DNA of 64,000 bases from Heliopora coerulea (Eukaryota; Cnidaria; Anthozoa; Scleralcyonacea; Helioporidae): NCBI GenBank assembly GCA_030142905.1, contig JASJOG010000272.1:214001-278000 (forward strand). The letters are read 5' to 3'. The notes beneath the pieces are model-generated. The model was given only the letters and a program-made list of their open reading frames with translations, was not told the origin of the DNA and did no database searches. This document shows positions 1 to 13,300 of the stretch, piece by piece; within the stretch, counting starts at the first letter, position 1; each line of letters starts with the position of its first letter. The translations under genes were made by a program, and so were the position numbers.

Positions 1-190
1 AATCTCATGATGAATGTATCTAGGTCCAGTTTAGCAGTTATTTTGTGCTCAAATGCAAGCAAGACCAAACTGGCTTGCCTCAGCTGCAGCATAGCATGTT
101 GTGTTGGTTTGTCAATACGAGTTAACACAGAAAAGCCACTTTCACAAACAGCACTACTTGAGCCAATCACTACTACCTCATTTAAGCATA
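1..190 (-). pseudogene. hAT transposase C-terminal fragment
   Basis: The reverse strand reads in one frame through SSAVCESGFSVLTRID and then LRQASLVLLAFEHKIT. This is the pattern of the hAT dimerisation region (SSA-x-CE-x2-FS-x-L). Only about 60 residues are present and no terminal repeats or target duplication were seen, so it is a relic. It probably lies in an upstream intron or flank of GTF2H1. Family assignment is inferred from the motif. Confidence 0.6.
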
Positions 191-1309
191 GGCATACCTC
201 ATTTATCATATTCATTTATTTCAATGAACACATTTTTTAATATGGGCAGCATTTTTGTCCAGGGGAGGCAAAAAATTCAGAGGGGCATTGCCCCCTAGGC
301 TTCCCTGGCTATGGGCATGGTTTAAAACCAGATGTAAGATGCTGTTTTGAATGCATTTTAAATCTCATTATGGGCTCATATTTTTGTCTAAAACATGGGG
401 TCCTTTCATTCATGTTATACATCAGTTATTCAGTCATGGCCCAGTTACTCCTCAAAATCAGTTGTAATCCAGGAAAAACCTCCCTTGCCATACTCGTCTC
501 ACTTTCCAAAGGGAAAATTTGGAAAGAAAGTATCCATGTCATGCCATTTTTAGCAGTCCTCGGCCTACTCACTTACAAAATTCTTCCTTACACTCCTGGA
601 AAAAGTTGACCAGCCATTATGACAGAACTTGTTGAAAATGTATTTTTGAACCTCTGTAGTTAAAAATTCCCTAAGAAGTATGCCTTTGGATATCCCTGAA
701 TGATAATTTAGTGACAGATAGCAGCTTGATGTTCATTGTTCTCCTCCCCCTGAACTTAGATCCTAAATTCCCTAGTCTGGATACATTTAACTGTACCATA
801 TCTAAAATTAAATAGCTCAATAGGATGCATAACAACAGTAGATGGTTCATAAATACTGGACATGTTATGCATTGCTCTGCTGTTCTGAAAAATATTCTGC
901 CAAATTCCTACAAGACTATTTTTGGTTGAAATATTAATTACTAATAAGTATTTAAGGTGGCTTGTAGAAATTAACATACTGCTTTCATTCAAAGATGTAA
1001 TTCATTTTACTATTAAAATAATGTTCATGTTACTATAAACCAACTTTAAACCTGTTTATTATTAAATAATCAAATTAATGTCAAAGTGTACACTGTCTGT
1101 CAGATACTTAGTGCTGTGTGCTACGAGCTTCATTCAATTTGTTTATGATTTCTTGCATAATAAAATCTTCCAAAGCATGAGAAAATGTAGTTTTGTTCCT
1201 CAAGAGGTCAGGCACTTACAAAGATGAGAGAAGTGAACCATCTAGTCATATTTCAATGGAGAAAGAATTTGCATATTTCCTTTTAGTTTATCAAACTTGT
1301 TTTTTGTAG
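191..1309. other. non-coding stretch upstream of the first visible GTF2H1 exon
   Basis: AT-rich sequence with only short ORFs and no recognisable domain. The missing N-terminal GTF2H1 exons (about 55 residues of the PH domain by comparison with the family) were not found here. I infer they lie to the left of the window and that this stretch is intron. Confidence 0.5.
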
Positions 1310-4300
1310 TTCAGAGAATCAGTCCAGAAGGAAGTTCCAAAGTCCAGCTCCAGACTGTTCTTCATGATGGAAATTCATATAGTTTTCATTTCACCAATAA
1401 CTCTTTTCCTGATGCTGAAAAGAGAGATCGAGATGAAGTAAAAGATTTACTATCTCAGCTTATACCAGCTCACAGAAAGAAAGCTAACAAAGAATTAGAA
1501 GAAAAAACAAGGTACAGTATGCTGCTCAGGAAATGGAATTATAAGTTTCTGATTAATTAATTATGTTGTATTGTATAATAAGATTATGAAGTAAAAATTG
1601 TCATTAAGTTTTAGTTTATAAAGGTGAAGACTGAGTCAGCTATTATGTCATTGAAATTTAAAGTAATTTGTCTAATTGTCCTTGTAGAAACCAGTTGATG
1701 TTAAATGCAATTTTCAAAATTATTATAAAAAACAAGGTATAAGCATCATTCTTGGCCAAGAAGCTTATTACTATAGTCAGATTACTAATTAGTTTATACT
1801 ATGAGCAAAAAAATCATGTTTTGGTCCAGTTAAGAAAATAATAATCTTACACTGGCTGGATAAGAACATTTCAGGGATGGCAGAGCTAGAGTGGGGGCTG
1901 CAGGGGCTGTAGCCCCCCCCCTTTTTTTCCTAATGTATTCTTGAAACAACTGTTTTAGAACACTTGTTGTGAAGTTTCCTTGGGAAGCATAGCAAATGCT
2001 GTATTTTTTATCCCAAGCCCTCCCCCCCCTTGAAATTCTGCTCCACCATGTCTGCATTTCCGTCAAGAAAAATACAGTAATTATTGATTTATCACATCAC
2101 ATTGAAAGGTGCTTTTTTACTAGGTGACATTCTGTGTATGAATTCTGTGAAAGTGGAGATTGATTCCACTATTTTGAACAGAAATATTTTTCTAGGCAAT
2201 CAAATTGCTTGCAGATTTGTTTCATAATATGAAAAACTTCTTCAGTGAATAAGAGTGTGGTATTCAAGTGCTCTGACCTGAAAATTTCATTACACTCTAA
2301 AAAAATTAAATATAGTCACACCTCCATGACTAATACAACCGCCCACTTATCACGCACGAGCCAGATACAAATACAGGCGAACCTGACATTTACTCTCCTT
2401 TTGACTCTGAAGATGACCGCCGCTAAGGCTGTCGAAACGTCAGTCACTTCAACCAACAGTCTTTCTCAAGACTACACTAACCTGGACGATCAACTTCCTC
2501 AAACATGTCATTTTATGGCAGTGGTTACTCAAAAACAGTCATGCAATTAGCCCAGTGGTTATGATGTCTAAACTGGTGTAGAACCATATGCCCCTCATTA
2601 GTGCAGTTATACACCAAAATGGCAGCATAAAAATTTTGGGGTTAATTGGACTTAAAAAGTTATTATTACCTACTGCACTGTTGCTTCCATTATTGCAATG
2701 AGCCATTAGAGTCATTTTTTTAATTTTTTGATTGGTTCAGGCTACTGCAAGACAATCCAGATCTTTATCAGTTATACAAAGATTTGGTAGTAAGTGGTGT
2801 TATTACTGCAGACGAATTTTGGAGTAACAGAGCAAATGGACAGGTAGTTTGTAAGCTAATTCAGTGTCAGTTTACACCAGTAAATTTTGTTCTGTTCATC
2901 CAACTGAACTAGTTTTCAAGGGTCATCCTCTCTCTTCCTACCAATGACCCACAGATCTTGTCTTGCCAGTGGCCTTTAGTCCTTGCCTTGTCAGTCGCCC
3001 TCCGTCTGCCCTGTTGTGTTAGTGGCCTTTAGTCCCTGTCCTGTTAGTGGCCCTCAGTCCCTGTCCCGTTAGTAGCCCTCAGTCCCTGTCCTGTCAGTGG
3101 CTTTCAGTCCCTGTCCTGTCAGTGGCCTTCAGTCCCTGTCCTGTCAGTGGCCCTCAGACCCATTAGTGTCTGCTAACAATCCACACTGGTTAAGTTAACC
3201 CAGCATTGAACAACAGCCCCTGGACAAATAAAATTTGGCCAGGCAATTTTCTATTCATGGGAAAGAACTCAGACGTCTTAGTTCTTATTCAAACTATTTT
3301 TTAACATTGAAACCATTCTTTATTTAGATGCCTGAAACTCAACTTAACACTGGAAATGTCCAAACTGTAGGACTATCTTCGGGATTCTTGGTAAGTGTGG
3401 GTAGGAACCACACAATGTTTCCTTTAACCTACTTCTCTCAAAAAAAATTTCTGAGCGACACCGCCGACACACTCCCAATTTTAGCCTCAATGTCCAGATT
3501 ATCGACTCACTTCTACTTTGCTTACACAACAAAGTTTGTCGGGCCGCTGGACTGTAAACGTTGCAACAGGCAACGAAATCTTTCCATGGTAATCCTGAAT
3601 GATCGGTAGACAATCGTTACGCGCTTGACTCTGGTGCAGATAATTTCAAAAAATTTGGAAGATATCATGATTAGAAATTCGGGCGTGGAATAAAGATTTC
3701 AGAATTGGCGAAGTAGCAAGGCATAGGACAATCACCTACCCGTTTGTTTACCACAATATTAGATATGCAGGTCAACGAAACACCTCATAGAAGAGGGGAC
3801 TTTGAAGTCTCGTAGGTAAAGAAAGGGTTAAACTTTTCAAAATATTTACCGGATTTTGACAGGATTATCGGATCTGGACTCGAAAAGAGCTGGGGCACAT
3901 TTAAGATTTCTGAAAATGACGGCAAATTTAAATTATTGTCTGCATTGCTTGAGTCGGGGGTGAAGGAGTGAGCTGCAAAACAATGAACTGAATCCAGAAC
4001 CAGCCGACAACTTTAAAAAGTATAAAACGAAGCAAAATCCGAACATGAGCGACATCTTGAAAAAGCCAAGATATAGATTACAAACAAGACTAAATGTTGA
4101 AATAGCAAATTTTCAACATTTAGTCTTGTTTAGAAGTTTCGGAAACCACGGAGTATTTTAATAAAATACAAAACGACGGAAACTCAAAAAAGTGAAAACA
4201 TTTTTGTTTTCAAAAATTAATATGGTTTTACTTTTTGGAGTTTCCTTTGTTTTGAATTTTGGTCTTGTTTATAACCTATATCTTGGGTTTTTCAAAATGT

Positions 4301-7300
4301 CACTTTTATTCGGATTTTGCTTCGTTTTAAACAGTGAGCTCTCGTGCACTTTATTGCAGTCTGATGTTAAACCTGAAACCAGCGGCTGCAACGAACTCAG
4401 GTACAATTTAGACGCAGATACTATCGGAGCAATTTTTAAAACATATCCCGCAGGTAAGCAAAGACTTGATTTTCTTTCGTAAACGTTGATTTATCCACTG
4501 TCTCTCTCTGTAATTTATGTTTATTTTCCGTACGTCCGCCGTCAGTGCATCGATCGTTCCGGTTACTGTGTGCACGTCAGCTCATACAAATCCATCCGTC
4601 CGTCCATCCTGCACGAACGTCCTTGAATCTGCCGTCTATACAGGGTGTCCCAAAAAAATGTATACACACTTTGAATGATTATAAATACAATGTTAATTAA
4701 GACATGTCTAAGTTTTATAACCCAAGTTAAAGAAGACAAGTGTAGAATTTTTTGAGTTATCGCAGGTGTTCGAACTGATGACCGTTCTGGTCCAGGCACT
4801 GCTGATAACGCGGACAGATGGAATTGCAAACATTACGAATTATGATCATTTCATTTGGTATTTGGGTGCATTCTCTTTCAATTGCTGCTCTCAACTCATT
4901 GATTGTTACAGGTTTTGCGCTACAAACCTTATCTTTGACGTATCCCATAAAAAAAAGTTTACAGGCGTGAGGTCTGGTGAACGTGGGGGAATTCAATGGT
5001 ATATTTTCACCCAATCCATCTGTGTGGCAGATTTTCATAAGATAGGCTCTCATATCACGATGGTAGTGGGGAGGTGCTCCATCTTGCTGGAAATAAAACT
5101 CCTCATCTCCAAATTGCTCGCGAATGCTTGGCATTCGAAAGAAAGTTTGTTATAGTGAGTTATAATCACTCAAAGTGCGTGTACATTTTTTTGGGGCACC
5201 CTGTATGTCCTTGGGTCCAGTGTTTATGTATACTGCGTCTGCTGTCTAATTCACTTTGCATCCGCCAGCTATGTGTCCTTGTCTATGTATACCACGTCTG
5301 CTGTCTAATTCACTTTGCATCCGCCAGCTATGTGTCCTTGTCTATGTGTACCACGTCTGCTGTCTAATTCACTTTGTATCCGCCAGCTATGTGTCCTTGT
5401 CTATGTGTACCACGTCTGCTGTCTAATTCACTTTGTATCCGCCAGCTATGTGTCCTTGTCTATGTGTACCACGTCTGCTGTCTAATTCACTTTGTATCCG
5501 CCAGCTATGTGTCCTTGTCTATGTGTACCACGTCTGCTGTCTAATTCACTTTGTATCCGCCAGCTATGTGTCCTTGTCTATGCGCTCTTGCGTCCGTTAT
5601 CTGTGCCCTTTTGGCCACCGTCTATTACACCTTTTGCTGTTCATTACCAGAAAATATACTGTAATCAACGCCAACCTCAAAATTATTAACCCAAAATATA
5701 TTAATTTTATTCAATCGACATTCATTAGCGTAGTTACGCAACCATTTGCATCAAAGGGCATTCCATAGCGCCGACTGACGACCATTAACACCATTCTACT
5801 ATACGTTAAGGATAATAAAACTTCAATTGCGCAAGTGTAATATCTTGCTAAAGTGAAATTTTGTTATCCCTAATGTATAGTAGAATGGCGTTAATAGTCG
5901 TCTGTTGGCGCTATGGAATCCCCTTTGATGCAAATGGTTGTGTATTTACGATAGTGAATGTCGATTAAATAAGATGAATGTATTTTTGCGTTGATGAGTT
6001 CGAGGTTGGCGTTAATGATGGTATATTTTCTGCTAATCAACAGCAAAAGGTGTAATCGTTGCATCTGTTCTCAATATATCTTTCCATCAACCATCTATGT
6101 ATTCTTGCATCCGTCCTCTATGTGTCCTTGGAGGTGTCGTGTGTGTATTTTTGTTCTCGCCATCGAGGTGTCTGTCACTCAACCATCATTTGTTTGTCCT
6201 TTAATCCGTCAGCAACGATTACCCCTCTAAGCCATCTATGTGTTCATCCCTCAGCTGTCCATGTGTCTCTTTCTGTTCTTACGTAGTCCATCCATCCTTT
6301 CTCTAAAAGGAGGAAGTTGATCTTAGTTGTCGCTTATAACTTGCTCCTCGTCAGCCCAAATTTCTCATTTCATTTCCTTTTTTCGTCACATATTTACGTT
6401 CATTACTGTCGTACAAACGGCCAGTGATATGTCACTGAGTTCAGATTTTCTGTTTCCATTTTCTTGGCAAATCCTGTTAGTGTCTTGAGTAATCTCATAA
6501 ATTCTGATTACCACAATTTTTTTCCTTTGTGTAGTGAAAAAGAAACATCAGGAAACGGTCCCGGACCAGGTAATTAGTAAAAAATTAATCCCTTGAAACC
6601 TTTGACTGGTTATACACAGCGTGTGTCAATAAAAAGAAAGTTCGAATATGATGGGGTAATGGTTAAGTTACGACTCTTTTGACTTTGACTTCAACTAAAC
6701 CACAGGAAGGGGTGTGATTGTCCATCATGACAAGTGAAAGTCGCCCTTTGCAAAATGGGTTTGCAGGTCAACCTATGTTTGAAATACACTCAGTGACCAG
6801 AGGTCATTGATATCTTCAGACGTCTGTGGTGTCCATAGGACAGTGCCCGTCTCATAACCAAATCGTTGTCCTAGATTTACTTAGGAAACTCTATAGATAG
6901 ACCTGTAGCTCTTATTCATGTACGTGGAATGGCAACCTCATCTTCTGCGATTATTTATAGTGGGGACATTTAAATACTAAGTGTTTTTCAGGGTTGTTTG
7001 AGAGGTCGTTTGTTAGTGAAGAACATTACTATCTGAGATATATATTTTGGAAATGTGCGAGCTTGGAGATATCTTGAGTGATAGATGAACGTTCGTCAAG
7101 CTCTTATCCTCAGAAAAACGATTTCTGAGCCCCAGACTGGGATCGAACTCGCAACCCTTTGTGACCAGGGAGACCCTCTAACCATTGAGCTACCAAGACT
7201 CAGATGGTGAGCTAAGGTGCAAGTTCGGCATATGTGCGATCTAAGCGGACGCCACTATATGTTAATAATGATATTGATGAGATGTATGTTAGAAATGTGG

Positions 7301-10300
7301 GAACTAGGAGATATCTTAAGATGATAGATAAACGTTCGCCGAGCTCTTATCCTCAGAAAAACAATTTTCGATCTCCAGACCGAGATCGAACCCGCAACCT
7401 TCTGATGACCGGTGAGACGCTCTAACCATTGAGCTACCAAGACTCAGATGGAGAGCTAAGGTGTAAGTTTGTTGGATGGTGAGCTAAGGTGCCGAAGGTT
7501 GCGGGTTCGATCCCCATTTGGGGCTTTGAAATCGTTTTTCTGAGGACAGAGCTTGACGAACGTTATTCTATCATTCAAAACACTACTATTTATCAGCTTC
7601 CCTCAGCCTCATCTATTGTTTCTCTTTATTCTGTTTTTCATACTGTAATTACTTTAAAGTAAAATAAAGTAAGCTTTCGTCGTGATCTTGCCCAGTTACT
7701 GGCTGCTATTCAGCACGAGGCGAGCAATTCACGTGACGATCTCGCGTGATCTCCCAAGGACATGCGCCGTCTTTGAGCACTTTCCTCGTGAGATGTGTGT
7801 CCATGCTCATTTCTGCTCCATAAATTAACGTCATTGTGAATGTTGAAGTGATCTGACTGTGTTTGTTTGAAGAATGGCTTGGCGTTAGAATCGTTCTTGG
7901 CGCTAAGAATTTTTCATTCTAATTTTGGACCAGAAATTCTGTTATTTAGTTTCAGAAATCTTGATATCGTAATATTTAATGCGTCATGTTGGCAAGGTAA
8001 AATTTGTCCCGTAATAGTCAGTCAAGCCATGTTTAGTCCCAAGGTTCAGTGTAAGTTGGGGTGCCTTCTCATATAGTTTGAATGGTATTGCTATTTAGGA
8101 TTGTCGTGTTTGTGATCTGCTTCCTTTAACATTTTAAAGGAAGCAGATCACAAGGAAACATTTTAAAAATTCATCTAACGTTTTTTTTTTTTGCTCTTCA
8201 TAAGCTTAGTTTTTCGTCGTCCATTAAGGCACTGATTATTAAAATTTAGTCGCCACACACAAACTTAAAGTCGCCAAGGCCCGACGAAGGTTGAATAAGA
8301 TCATGGCGTTGCGCGTGCAAAGTAAACGTGACAGCCGACGAGATGTGTAGCCCATTTTTGTGTTCTTTTTCATCATTTATAGGTCAGTCTTTCCTCACAA
8401 TTTAAGACCAAAACTTGGTATGTTACTTGATTCTTTGATTCATCTTGTTTTACTTGGATTTAGATGAGCGAGAGAGAATTTTGGACAAAGTTCTTTCAGT
8501 CTCATTTCTTTCACCGAGATCGTCAAAAGACCTCTTCAGATCTGTTTTTAGAATGCGCAAACCACGACGAACAAGGTAATGAAAGAAGGAATATTTCCAA
8601 TGTAAACAAGTAATCAGGGACGTGTAAAATTCTCAAAAGGTTAGAACTCGCCGAAACTGAAAATAGATAATAGTACTACAGCACAACATTGTTTACAGTG
8701 TGCAGCACGATAACGTCGACACCTGTCGACAGCCGTGAAGAAGTTGAGCGCTTTTTCTAGTTTCTAGTTGATATCCAATGTTTGATTACAAGTGGGAGGA
8801 GTTCCTCAACCCTCTGAATAAAGGAGTGGTTTTGCTCCAGGGTTTTCCGCTTTCCTCACACGTGGCAATTTGACTGGGTACGAGTTAGGGTGAGCTGTTG
8901 GGAAAACTTGGTTTCTAAGTTAAGATGAAAGTGACGTAATCAGCTGTAGAAAAAAAAACCCTGATGGTAGTCGAACTAAACACACTAACTTACTTTTGTT
9001 TTTTCATTTAGAATTCCTAAAAATAAAACTTTCGAACTTCTACGATCGTTTATTGGATATCTCAGAATCCTCTCCTGTCTCTGACCAGGTACATTTGATG
9101 CATGCCATGTCTTTAATTAGCCTCTCTAACCAAGATTTTATCATACAAGATGTAGAGTGTTACTATAATTCGAACAAAGTCCATGTCAGCGACTGGAATA
9201 GATGTTATGCCGTGTAAAAATTGTGTGATACTGTCTATAAATATACTGTATAAGTATAGATTATGTACACTGACCGAGGAGTTTCAGCGATATATAAACC
9301 TGATAGCGAAGCCCGAAGGTTGATATATTGCTGGAACACCGAGATCAAAGTATGTAACCGTCTTATATCATCGTTGTTGAAGTTTGGAAAGAAGTATTTA
9401 ACTTGCCCGACAAACGTATAGAAATGGCGAGATTTCGGCAGAAAATTCATGAATATCTTTTTGAGGTTTATAAGTTAGTTACAAACCTTTCGAGAACAAA
9501 AAAAACTGAGCCAACGATGTCATAATACTGTATATAAATATACTGTATAATATTGTATATAAATGAGTCTCGTTTTCTGTATTTACCCGAGGCAAATTAA
9601 GAGCAGCGGCCCACTATGGCTGAGCCTTGGGAAAACTTCTCGACAGCTATGACTTAAGTCAGTCATAGTAAACTCCTAGTGGGTCGCTGTGCCCTTCTGA
9701 TAGCTTGTCAACAATCCCCTGTACAGACGTTGTGCGTGTTTGTGATCATTCCAGTTGTCCTTGAATTGGCCAAAAAGCCCAGTTGACTACTTTAGGTAAG
9801 GTGTCCTTTTTAAATCCTAGGGTAAACCCTGGTTTTAAATGCAAATTATAAACTAAAATAGCCGACTATGCTGCGTAAATTTTCTTCAACCGTGTTGTTC
9901 TTGGCAATAGTACAACTACATGGTGGGGATTTTGGGGACTTGTGCTTCTTTCCCAAAACTTCCTGGACTTGTTAGCAGAAATGCTGCACGAGACATCTTG
10001 GAATGCCTCACAATCAACCTCAGATAGACTAGAATACTACATTTCCTCATCAGACTTACCCTGATGACAAGAACTCTTCATTACCTAGTTGTGCACTCCC
10101 AGCTTGTGAGTTTTGATTTACTAAAATGTTCATCTCAAAACTCCAACGCGTTTCCCAATACAGAGACTGACGAAAGCCAATTTATTTAATGTAAGAATTG
10201 CTTTAACTAAAGATAGGATTGAAATTAAGCTTAATTTTTAACGTTTATACAAGTCTGTTTCTGTAAAATCTAACAAACTTTTTAAATCGTTTGGAAAAGC

Positions 10301-13300
10301 CTTGACAAAGGCTCGGACATTAATTTGAATATAGAAGATTATCAGATATGAGTTGTTATTTGATGATTCTCCGGAAGTCAGCATTCGGCTACGACGCTAC
10401 CGATACTGTCATTTTAACTCCTCGTTTTAGCATTAAAAAACATTTAGGATCTTTATGTAGTTGTGACAGTAATAGTTTAATTTTTTTTTTTTTTTTTTTT
10501 GTTTTGTTTCCTCAGGGTTATGGGCAGACAAATACCTCAGATGTTTCCGAACTGAAAAACAAATATGACAATTTATTTCGTCGATTTAACCATCAAAGTT
10601 CCATGGTACTGAAGGCGCATAAACATACTTCGTAAGTTAAACTTAGTTAAATGCGTCTCCCCGAGAAGAAAGTTTGAAAAGTTGGGCGAAGCCAAATATT
10701 TTTGAAGGCTGTTCGAGGTGTGTTTGATCCAAAGGTCAAATACTCTCTTTACTTGATTAATTTTGAGACACGTTCTCTGACTAAATTTATTAAATACACA
10801 AGCTTTCGACTACCTAACTGTAGTCTTCGACAGGCAACAGTTAGGTAGTCGAAAGTTTGTGTATTTAATAAATTTAGTCAGAGAACGTGTCTCAAAATTA
10901 ATCATGTCTCAACCTGGCTGCGCAATCTCCATGTACTCTCTCGACTGTCTGATGTATTGTCTGAAACGAATGAATATTTTGAGAAGAAAACTGAGGGAAA
11001 AGTTGAATTAATTTTTGCAAGTGTTTGAGCTTTCCTCGAAAATTATTGATAAGTTTGAGAATTTGTTGCCATCAACCTGAGTAATTCAGAGAATTTGAAT
11101 AGTGTCATACTGTGCTAAATGAATGAAATGGTATTGATTTCGTGTTGAATTATGTATTCATGCCGTTGAATGGTGTACACTGACCTTAAGTGACATTGAT
11201 TGCCTTGGAATGATGTTTACTGGTGTTAAATGATGTTCGATGATGTTCAGTGACACGAAGCTTAAACAACAATGTGGCTAAATCCCGGCGTCTCGAGTAG
11301 TCGAACTTGAATTTTTTTAACATTCCTACTAAATGCAGATAGATAATTTCAATATGAATTGGCATAATATTTTGTCAATTAACACCACAGTTTTGATTGA
11401 AAACTTTATTTGTGACATGTTTCGGAATGTGCTTATTCCTTCATCAGGCAATTTACTGTGAGTTCGTTATAACGACAGTTGAATGGTATTTGAAAGTTTG
11501 TCGAACTTGTGTTCCTCATGACAGTACGTAGGGAGGTTGTAAACTTGCGTTGAAATTGAGGAACGCAAAGTGTTTGATACTGTTTGAAGTTTTCCACTTT
11601 TTGGATTAAATTAATTTTATGCCAATAACGTATAAGTAGCGAGAGTTATCATTATGTTCTCATTTTAAGTAGGATGCGCAAGAGGAAAAGCAGCGTTGGG
11701 GAAGTCAAGACGCAAACCACTTTAACGCCATCAAATATCATTCAACAGTCATTGTGACAAACTTACTGTAAATTGCCTGATGAAGGAACAAGCACATTCC
11801 GAAGCATGTCGCAAATAAAGTTTTCAATCAAAACTGTGGTGTTAATTATCTAAATGCAAATAATTTTAACTATGCACTTAGTTTTCATTTGAATCATTTA
11901 AGATTATGTCACCAGTAACTTCTCTATTTTACTGTTATGATGCTTCCACGACGTTTCCTGTAATGATGTGTTTCCACGTCCAGGTATATTTGAAATAAAA
12001 TATAAGTTAAATATCTATTAACTCGATGTGATTTTTTTCTTGTTTCACAGAATACATTCATCGAAAAAAAGCAAGATTGATGAGGGTGAACCACCAGCAA
12101 AGATGGTAGCTATTCTGATGTGTGACTGGAATGTTGTTTCCATCGGCTTTTCAATTCATACGATATTCTATTGTTTTTGTTTTTTCGTGACACTGCACAA
12201 AAAGTTGCTTAGTATTTGTAATTTACTCTTGTTTCCTGGGTTTTTTATTCTGTCAGTATTAGTTTGTAAATCAGTTTGTTTATGTCTGTTTATCCAACTT
12301 TCTTTCAACCTACTTTTCATCCTGGCAGTCTGTTTCCCTACCTCTCTACTCATTTGTCGGCCAGCCTAAAATTTTTAACTAAACTTCCTAATTTTTCTAA
12401 GGGTCGATTACGCGGAATGGTGACATACGAAGACCTTGAGGAAGAGAACCAACTAGAATCTTCCGCTTTAAAAATCACCGATAAAAACCAGTTTTGTCAG
12501 GGACTTGCAGTCGAGACGACAAAGGTTTGAGCTTCCGTTTCACGTCTATGTAATCAATGATTGACCAGGTGGGAAGCGTAACTTTAAAATGAAGATTAAA
12601 GCCCAGTATATAGCAATGGGTGCCAGTGTAGGTAGTCGAGGATAACAAGATGCGATAACTTTGGGTGAAGCAACTACCTGAAATATACGAAAAGAAACTT
12701 CGACGTTTCGAGCGAAGGCCCTTCGTTGGGAAGTTAGTCAGCCCTTCGCTCGAAACGTTGAAGTTTCTTTTCGTATATTTCAGGTAGTTGCTTCACCCTT
12801 AGTTATCGCATCAGCATATAGCATATGTTATTTATTGATTACTATGAATCGATTCTGTGTCCAAGGTTATTCTTAAAGTACTCTGCTGGACTTTAAGAAT
12901 AGCCATGGACGCAGTAGAACCGATTCATAAGATTTAATAAATAGCAGAATCTAACGTTTTGTTGTAAACATCACAATATCTTCAGACATAAGGTTAACAT
13001 TGTGGCAGACGCCTAGGTATATAATTACAGTGTATCGTATTGACCAATAGGAGTACAGCATAAAATGAACTGTTACAGGTACGCAAACAGGGAGTAAGAT
13101 ACAGAATAGACAATATTAAAATAACGAGAGAGGTACGGAGTTTATATTAGAGTTAAGAGAGGATTTTAGTTCATTAATAAGTAGACCTTCGCGTGAAGGA
13201 AGTTCAGTTTCAGAAGAGCATCTAGGCGTCCGCTACAATGTTAATCTTATGTCTGAAGATATTGTGATGTTTATATTGAGGCACTAGATCCTGTTATTTA

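Larger units (their letters stand above)
11377..11847. mobile_element. element with ~84-bp inverted ends carrying hammerhead-like motifs
   Basis: 11377-11460 and 11764-11847 are inverted copies with about 95% identity by eye (AACACCACAGTTTTGATTGA against its complement). Each arm contains CTGATGA, a stem of AGGAA/TTCC type, then GAAAC or GAAGC and ATGTC. The interior of about 300 bp is non-coding. I read it as a Penelope-derived foldback. Confidence 0.65.

Noticed and set aside
2245..2550. 101-codon frame overlapping the Penelope tail
   Set aside because: It crosses the element boundary and translates the hammerhead-like region. Related copies at 29643-29894 and 15439-15621 vary, so it is not a gene.
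5215..5583. Possible CRISPR-like array from regular 59-bp spacing
   Set aside because: Units are contiguous with no unique spacers, and the context is a eukaryotic intron. It is a minisatellite.
7115..7460. Functional tRNA genes from A and B boxes
   Set aside because: Box order is right but no seven-base acceptor stem or clean anticodon arm forms, and the sequences occur as dispersed repeats with shared tails. They are SINEs.
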